DNA of 64,000 nt from an uncultured Treponema sp. (GTDB lineage: Bacteria; Spirochaetota; Spirochaetia; Treponematales; Treponemataceae): positions 1 to 64,000 of the forward strand of contig CALINC010000090.1 of assembly GCA_938045195.1 (NCBI GenBank), given 5' to 3'. Shown here in pieces: positions 59,992 to 64,000 of this stretch (its first letter is position 1; the number at the start of each line of letters is the position of its first letter). A program made the position numbers and the translations under genes. Under the pieces are notes generated by a model. That model was not told the DNA's origin. It saw only the letters and a list, made by a program, of their open reading frames with translations, and did no database searches.

Positions 59992-61509
59992 TCAATTCTC
60001 CTTAATTTCAAGCTCTTTTATCAATCGTGATAAATATGTACGCTGTATGCCCAGAGCCTCAGCTGCATACGTTTGATTCCATTTGTGTTTTTCCAATGTC
60101 TTGATTATATGGATTTTCTTAAAATCGTTTACTGCTGTTTTTAAGTCCTTATCCTCAAATTCGGTATCGCAAATGATTCCGTTCTCTTCCGTTTTAACAA
60201 GCAAATCTTTTTGCTCTATATACGGAGGTTTACCTAAAACACAAGCCCTCTCTATAGCATTTTCAAGTTCACGGATATTTCCATACCATGGGCTTGTGTT
60301 TATTATGTGTAATGCTCCGGAAGAAAAGCCCAAAAAGTCTTTTTTTACTTCTTTACTAAAACGCTTTAGAAAAAAGTCTGCCAGCTCCGGAATGTCTTCA
60401 CGTCTATTCCGTAAAGGAGGAATATATATAGGTAAAACATTCAGTCTATAATACAAATCGGAACGGAATTTACCTTGAGCTACAAGCTCTTCAATATTTT
60501 TATTTGTTGCGGCAATTACCCGTGTGTCTACGGTTATGGTTTTATTTGACCCCACACGTTCAAACTGCATTTCCTGCAATACCCGCAAAAGTTTGGTTTG
60601 AAGCAAAAGCGGAATATCCCCTATTTCATCCAAAAAGATAGTTCCCTTATCGGCAAGCTCAAAACGCCCTACTCTGTCGGCAACTGCGTCGGTAAATGCA
60701 CCGCGTACATGTCCGAAAAGCTCGCTTTCCAACAAGCCCTCAGGCAAAGCAGCACAATTCACCCGTATAAACGGAGCATTTACCCGATGCGATTGAAGAT
60801 AAAGTTGTTCGGCAATAAGTTCTTTTCCAACACCGCTTTCCCCTAAAATCAACACGGAAGCATCGGAAGCTGCAATATTTTTGCAAAGCTCCAGTTTTTC
60901 AAGCATAACAGCACTTTTTGCAATAAAAGTATGATAACCGCTATCCTGTCTAATTTTATCTTGAAGGTAAATAACTTCTTCACGCGATTTTTTATGCTGA
61001 ATAGCATTTTGATATGCTATTGCCGTTTGATTTGCAAAAAGTTCAAGTACATTCAAATCGTCAACATCAAATTTATTTCCGCCGACTTTATTCAGTACTT
61101 CAATTACGCCGATACATTTGTCTTTTATACGCATTGGAACGGCAAGCATATTTTTATTTTTATAGCCGGTAACTTCTTGAACCGTAGGGTCAAAGCGCGG
61201 ATCATTTGCAACATCGTTGATAATAACGCTTTTATTGTATGTTATAACCCACCCTGCAATGCCGTCCATTCCTACGACCATTTTTTTTGCTTCAATACCC
61301 TTAGGTCCTATTGCAATCTCAAACCTCAGCCTTTTACTGTCAGGTTCAAGCATTAAAAGAGAAGCCGCATCACCTTCCACAACCATCATCGCCGATTTTA
61401 TTATTGTTTCCAATAAAAAATTTAAATCGGAATAATTGGAATTTATCAGCAAACTCGTATTTATAAGAATATTAAGCTTTTCCCTTTTAATGCTTTCAAT
61501 CGTTCCCAT
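59992..61509 (-). CDS. Sigma-54-dependent transcriptional activator (GAF-AAA+-Fis)
   Basis: 505 residues. The GAF domain (about 20-170, with MLAVPMRIKDKCIGVIEVLN) senses a small molecule. The AAA+ domain has Walker A ILGESGVGKEL, the sigma-54 contact loop GAFTDA (about 269-274, canonical GAFTGA), Walker B TIFLDEIGDIP, and the R-finger region. A Fis-type helix-turn-helix ends the protein (HKWNQTYAAEALGIQRTYLS). FhlA-like organisation with no receiver domain. Downstream of cmk-rpsA by 14 bp and upstream of the YfgM-like gene. Targets are unknown. Confidence 0.93.
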   Translation of the reverse strand: MGTIESIKREKLNILINTSLLINSNYSDLNFLLETIIKSAMMVVEGDAASLLMLEPDSKRLRFEIAIGPKGIEAKKMVVGMDGIAGWVITYNKSVIINDVANDPRFDPTVQEVTGYKNKNMLAVPMRIKDKCIGVIEVLNKVGGNKFDVDDLNVLELFANQTAIAYQNAIQHKKSREEVIYLQDKIRQDSGYHTFIAKSAVMLEKLELCKNIAASDASVLILGESGVGKELIAEQLYLQSHRVNAPFIRVNCAALPEGLLESELFGHVRGAFTDAVADRVGRFELADKGTIFLDEIGDIPLLLQTKLLRVLQEMQFERVGSNKTITVDTRVIAATNKNIEELVAQGKFRSDLYYRLNVLPIYIPPLRNRREDIPELADFFLKRFSKEVKKDFLGFSSGALHIINTSPWYGNIRELENAIERACVLGKPPYIEQKDLLVKTEENGIICDTEFEDKDLKTAVNDFKKIHIIKTLEKHKWNQTYAAEALGIQRTYLSRLIKELEIKEN

Positions 61510-61523
61510 AACAATCTAAAGTC

Positions 61524-63923
61524 TTATTCGGATTTATTTTTTAAAAGGTCTCCCAACGTATATGAAGAATCTTCACTTTCTTTTTCATTGGACATATATT
61601 GCGAAATTTCTTCTTGTTGCAGCTTTCGCTTTAAGTCGCGGACTGAAAACGCCGTTTTTTTGCTCTTAGGATTAAGCTCTATTATAACAGCTTTAACCTT
61701 ATCGCCTACTTTATATCTAGCCAAAGCATCTTCAGGGGTTTCTTCACGGTTTTCAACAAGATTTTGTTTATGAATAAGCCCTTCAATATCACCGGGAACT
61801 TTTACAAAAATCCCAAAGTCCGTAATGGATGCAACTTCACCCTCAACAATAGAACCTTGTTTGTACGCTGCCGCAAACTGTTCCCATGGATCGTCCGTAA
61901 GCTGCTTAATGCCCAATCTTATTCTTCTGGCTTCAGCACTGCATTCTATAACGATAACATCAACTTCTTGACCTACTTCAAGTTCGCTGCCCGGATGCTT
62001 TACACGCTTAATCCAAGAAATATCATCTGCATGTAAAAAGCCGTCAATACCTTCTTCAAGCTGAATAAAGGCACCCGCATTTGTAATTTTTACAACTTTC
62101 CGCGTAAGGCGTGTACCGACAGGGTATCGCTCCTCAATAGTATCCCACGGGTTTTCCGTAACTTGTTTAAGCCCTAAAGAAACCCGTCCCGCTTGAATGT
62201 CATAACCCAATATCATGCAGGTAACCTTATCTCCGGGTTTAACCATATCTTCAGGTTTATTGATTTTTTTAACCCAGCTGAATTCGCTGATATGAGCCAA
62301 GCCCTCGATACCCTCATCAAGTTCAATAAAAGCACCGAAATCGGTTGTCTTTGTAACCGTTCCCGTAACGATATCATCAACATGAAACTTATCTTCAAAG
62401 TTAAGCCACGGATCTTGCGTAAAATGCTTTAACGAAAGATTTATGCGTTTATTTTCGGGGTCAAGACGTATAACTTTAACTTCAATTTCTTCGCCTTTTT
62501 TTACAAAATCTTTAGGACGTGTAACATGCCCCCAACTCATATCGTTTATGTGAAGCAAACCGTCAAAACCGCCCAAATCGATAAAGGAACCGAAACTGGT
62601 AAAACTTTTAACAACACCTTTTACGGTATCACCAATTTTTGCCGTTGCAAAAAAAGCATCCCTATCTTTTTCGGTTTTTTCTTCCATATATTTTCGTCTG
62701 TTGACAACAATATTTTCACCTGAGCGGGAATTTAAACTTAGTTTTTCGATATAAAATTTGGATTTTATACCGAGCAAGGTTTCCGGTTTTTCAACACGGG
62801 CGATATCGGCTTGACTTAACGGTAAAAAAGCCGTAAGCCCGCCGCCGAGTTTTACTTCATAACCCGCACGCACTTGTTTTACTATTGTGCCGTCAACCGG
62901 TTGACCATTATCGTAAGCATCTTTTAGACTTTTTTGTAGAATTTTTCTATCGGCTTTAATTTTAGATACCACTAAATAGCCGCCTGAACTCTCGGTTTTT
63001 TCAATAAAGATATTTACTTTATCGTTCACCTTAGGTTCTTCATCGAATTCTTCCAAAGATATGTGTCCTTCGGATTTTCCGCCTACATCGACAAAAACAG
63101 TCCCATTGTTTACAGCAACAACACAACCTTCCTTAATTGTCCCCGCCTCTGGAGCCTCAAAATTGTTTAAGTACTCCTCTTGTAATTGTGCTTGGATGTT
63201 TTGATTGGAGTCCGTTTCAACATCCTTTACCACTTCCATCTTTTCCATAGATAACCCTTTATTATTTATTTTGTCCAGCATTCTTGCATAAACTTCATGT
63301 ATATTCAAGGACGACGTATCGATATAAAAAGCGTCAGGGGCAATTTTTAAACTGCCTTCTTTTTTGTTTTTATCAATCTCGTCCCTTTCAATGATAGTCT
63401 TCGTAATTTCGTCCAAAGACAGCTTACTAGTCCCTTGAGCAAAACGGCGTTTTGCCCTTGATTCAACGGAAGCATCAAGGTAGAATTTGTAATCGGCATT
63501 CGGAAAAACAACTGTAGTCATATCCCTGCCTTCGCAAACCGCTCCGATTTTTTCGGCTTCACTTCTGATTTTAGCGTTTAAGATTCTACGCACTTCTATT
63601 ATAGAAGAAATAGGGGCTACCACCGCTTCTACGGCATCGCTGCGCAGATAGGCTTCCACATTTTCATCACCTAAAAATATACTGCCGTTTTTATAAAAAA
63701 GCGGAGTATCTTCTGCAAAAGCTATCCAGCGGGCTTCATCCGAAAGATCCGGAATCGACGCGCCTGTTCCATCAGCCGCTCCGCCTAAAGAACGTAAAAC
63801 GGCAAGCGATAAAGCACGGTAAAAACTTCCAGTATTCATAAACGTGAGATGTAAATTTTCTGCAAGCATTTTTGCCAACGTACTTTTACCGGAACCGGCA
63901 GGTCCGTCAATCGCTACTATCAT
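61524..63923 (-). CDS. cmk-rpsA: Cytidylate kinase-ribosomal protein S1 fusion
   Basis: 799 residues. Residues 1-225 are a complete cytidylate kinase (P-loop AIDGPAGSGKST, GRDMTTVVFPNADYKFYLDA). Residues about 226-799 are ribosomal protein S1 with six S1 RNA-binding repeats (for example GDTVKGVVKSFTSFGSFIDL, DDIVTGTVTKTTDFGAFIEL). In E. coli the two genes are neighbours; the fusion is known in Treponema. An internal ATG at 63248, preceded by AAAGGG at 6 nt, could produce free S1. The first ATG has no ribosome-binding site and lies about 2 nt from a predicted transcription start. Confidence 0.93.
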   Translation of the reverse strand: MIVAIDGPAGSGKSTLAKMLAENLHLTFMNTGSFYRALSLAVLRSLGGAADGTGASIPDLSDEARWIAFAEDTPLFYKNGSIFLGDENVEAYLRSDAVEAVVAPISSIIEVRRILNAKIRSEAEKIGAVCEGRDMTTVVFPNADYKFYLDASVESRAKRRFAQGTSKLSLDEITKTIIERDEIDKNKKEGSLKIAPDAFYIDTSSLNIHEVYARMLDKINNKGLSMEKMEVVKDVETDSNQNIQAQLQEEYLNNFEAPEAGTIKEGCVVAVNNGTVFVDVGGKSEGHISLEEFDEEPKVNDKVNIFIEKTESSGGYLVVSKIKADRKILQKSLKDAYDNGQPVDGTIVKQVRAGYEVKLGGGLTAFLPLSQADIARVEKPETLLGIKSKFYIEKLSLNSRSGENIVVNRRKYMEEKTEKDRDAFFATAKIGDTVKGVVKSFTSFGSFIDLGGFDGLLHINDMSWGHVTRPKDFVKKGEEIEVKVIRLDPENKRINLSLKHFTQDPWLNFEDKFHVDDIVTGTVTKTTDFGAFIELDEGIEGLAHISEFSWVKKINKPEDMVKPGDKVTCMILGYDIQAGRVSLGLKQVTENPWDTIEERYPVGTRLTRKVVKITNAGAFIQLEEGIDGFLHADDISWIKRVKHPGSELEVGQEVDVIVIECSAEARRIRLGIKQLTDDPWEQFAAAYKQGSIVEGEVASITDFGIFVKVPGDIEGLIHKQNLVENREETPEDALARYKVGDKVKAVIIELNPKSKKTAFSVRDLKRKLQQEEISQYMSNEKESEDSSYTLGDLLKNKSE

Positions 63924-63931
63924 ATCTTATA

Positions 63932-63960
63932 AGTATACATTTTTTTTTGCATTATGTATA
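63932..63960 (-). promoter_or_regulatory. cmk-rpsA promoter; near-leaderless
   Basis: On the minus strand, TATACA, 17 bp, TATACT. The -10 ends 8 nt before the ATG, predicting a 2-nt leader. Confidence 0.5.
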
Positions 63961-64000
63961 GGGGAAAACACTAAAAATATAATTTTTTTGTATATTTTTT

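Overview
The window is a low-GC bacterial chromosome segment, almost certainly from a host-associated Treponema (T. denticola-like group). Pointers are the cytidylate kinase-ribosomal protein S1 fusion, a flagellar rod operon behind a sigma-28-type promoter, many lipoproteins and OmpA/SPOR envelope proteins, dCache chemoreceptors, and a selenocysteine tRNA. This assignment rests on gene recognition, not on a database search.

Layout. 1-6.4 kb: an ABC ATPase, remnants of an aldehyde dehydrogenase and of a second ABC ATPase, a lone phosphotransferase-like protein, an unrecognised 502-residue protein, and flgG with a FlgJ-like gene. 6.6-11.5 kb: a giant barrel/Ig/OmpA surface protein and a TVP38-type membrane protein. 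11.5-18.5 kb: rplU-prp-rpmA, a solute-binding lipoprotein cotranscribed with a chemoreceptor, selC, and prfA-prmC. 18.7-27.7 kb: an MglC-type permease with a large extra N-terminus, a TrmJ-like methylase, an OmpA protein, lolA-rodZ-like-rimO, and lplA. 28-36.3 kb: a lipoprotein, an M20 hydrolase behind an apparent attenuator, a SPOR protein, coaE, pth, galE and groL. 36.4-37.6 kb: a decayed surface lipoprotein. 37.7-47.3 kb: a LonC-like protease, a repeat-rich putative cysteine-peptidase effector overlapping a small exported partner, and an RlpA-like SPOR protein. 47.4-64 kb: a second chemoreceptor, ornithine carbamoyltransferase, a DEAD-box helicase, TPR proteins, rlmN, a GGDEF/EAL protein, a sigma-54 activator and cmk-rpsA.

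Structures beyond the genes. (1) R1, a repeated 5'-leader of about 170-200 nt, stands before three unrelated genes, with a fourth copy cut by the left edge. Its hairpins show compensatory changes, and at two loci the gene's own ribosome-binding box appears at both ends. (2) R2 is a dispersed palindromic repeat of about 65 bp; one copy sits in frame inside the aldehyde dehydrogenase remnant. (3) R3 is a MITE-like element with terminal inverted repeats. (4) Five genes have promoter-like -10 boxes so close to the start codon that their mRNAs should be leaderless or nearly so. (5) The M20 gene has a promoter, a folded domain and an intrinsic terminator before its start, like a riboswitch. (6) The 3' UTR after the RlpA-like gene carries two CCUCCU motifs resembling the 16S rRNA 3' end. 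The best candidate for an undescribed protein system is the effector/partner pair at 41.8-44.8 kb. No CRISPR array, rRNA operon, prophage or intact transposase was seen.
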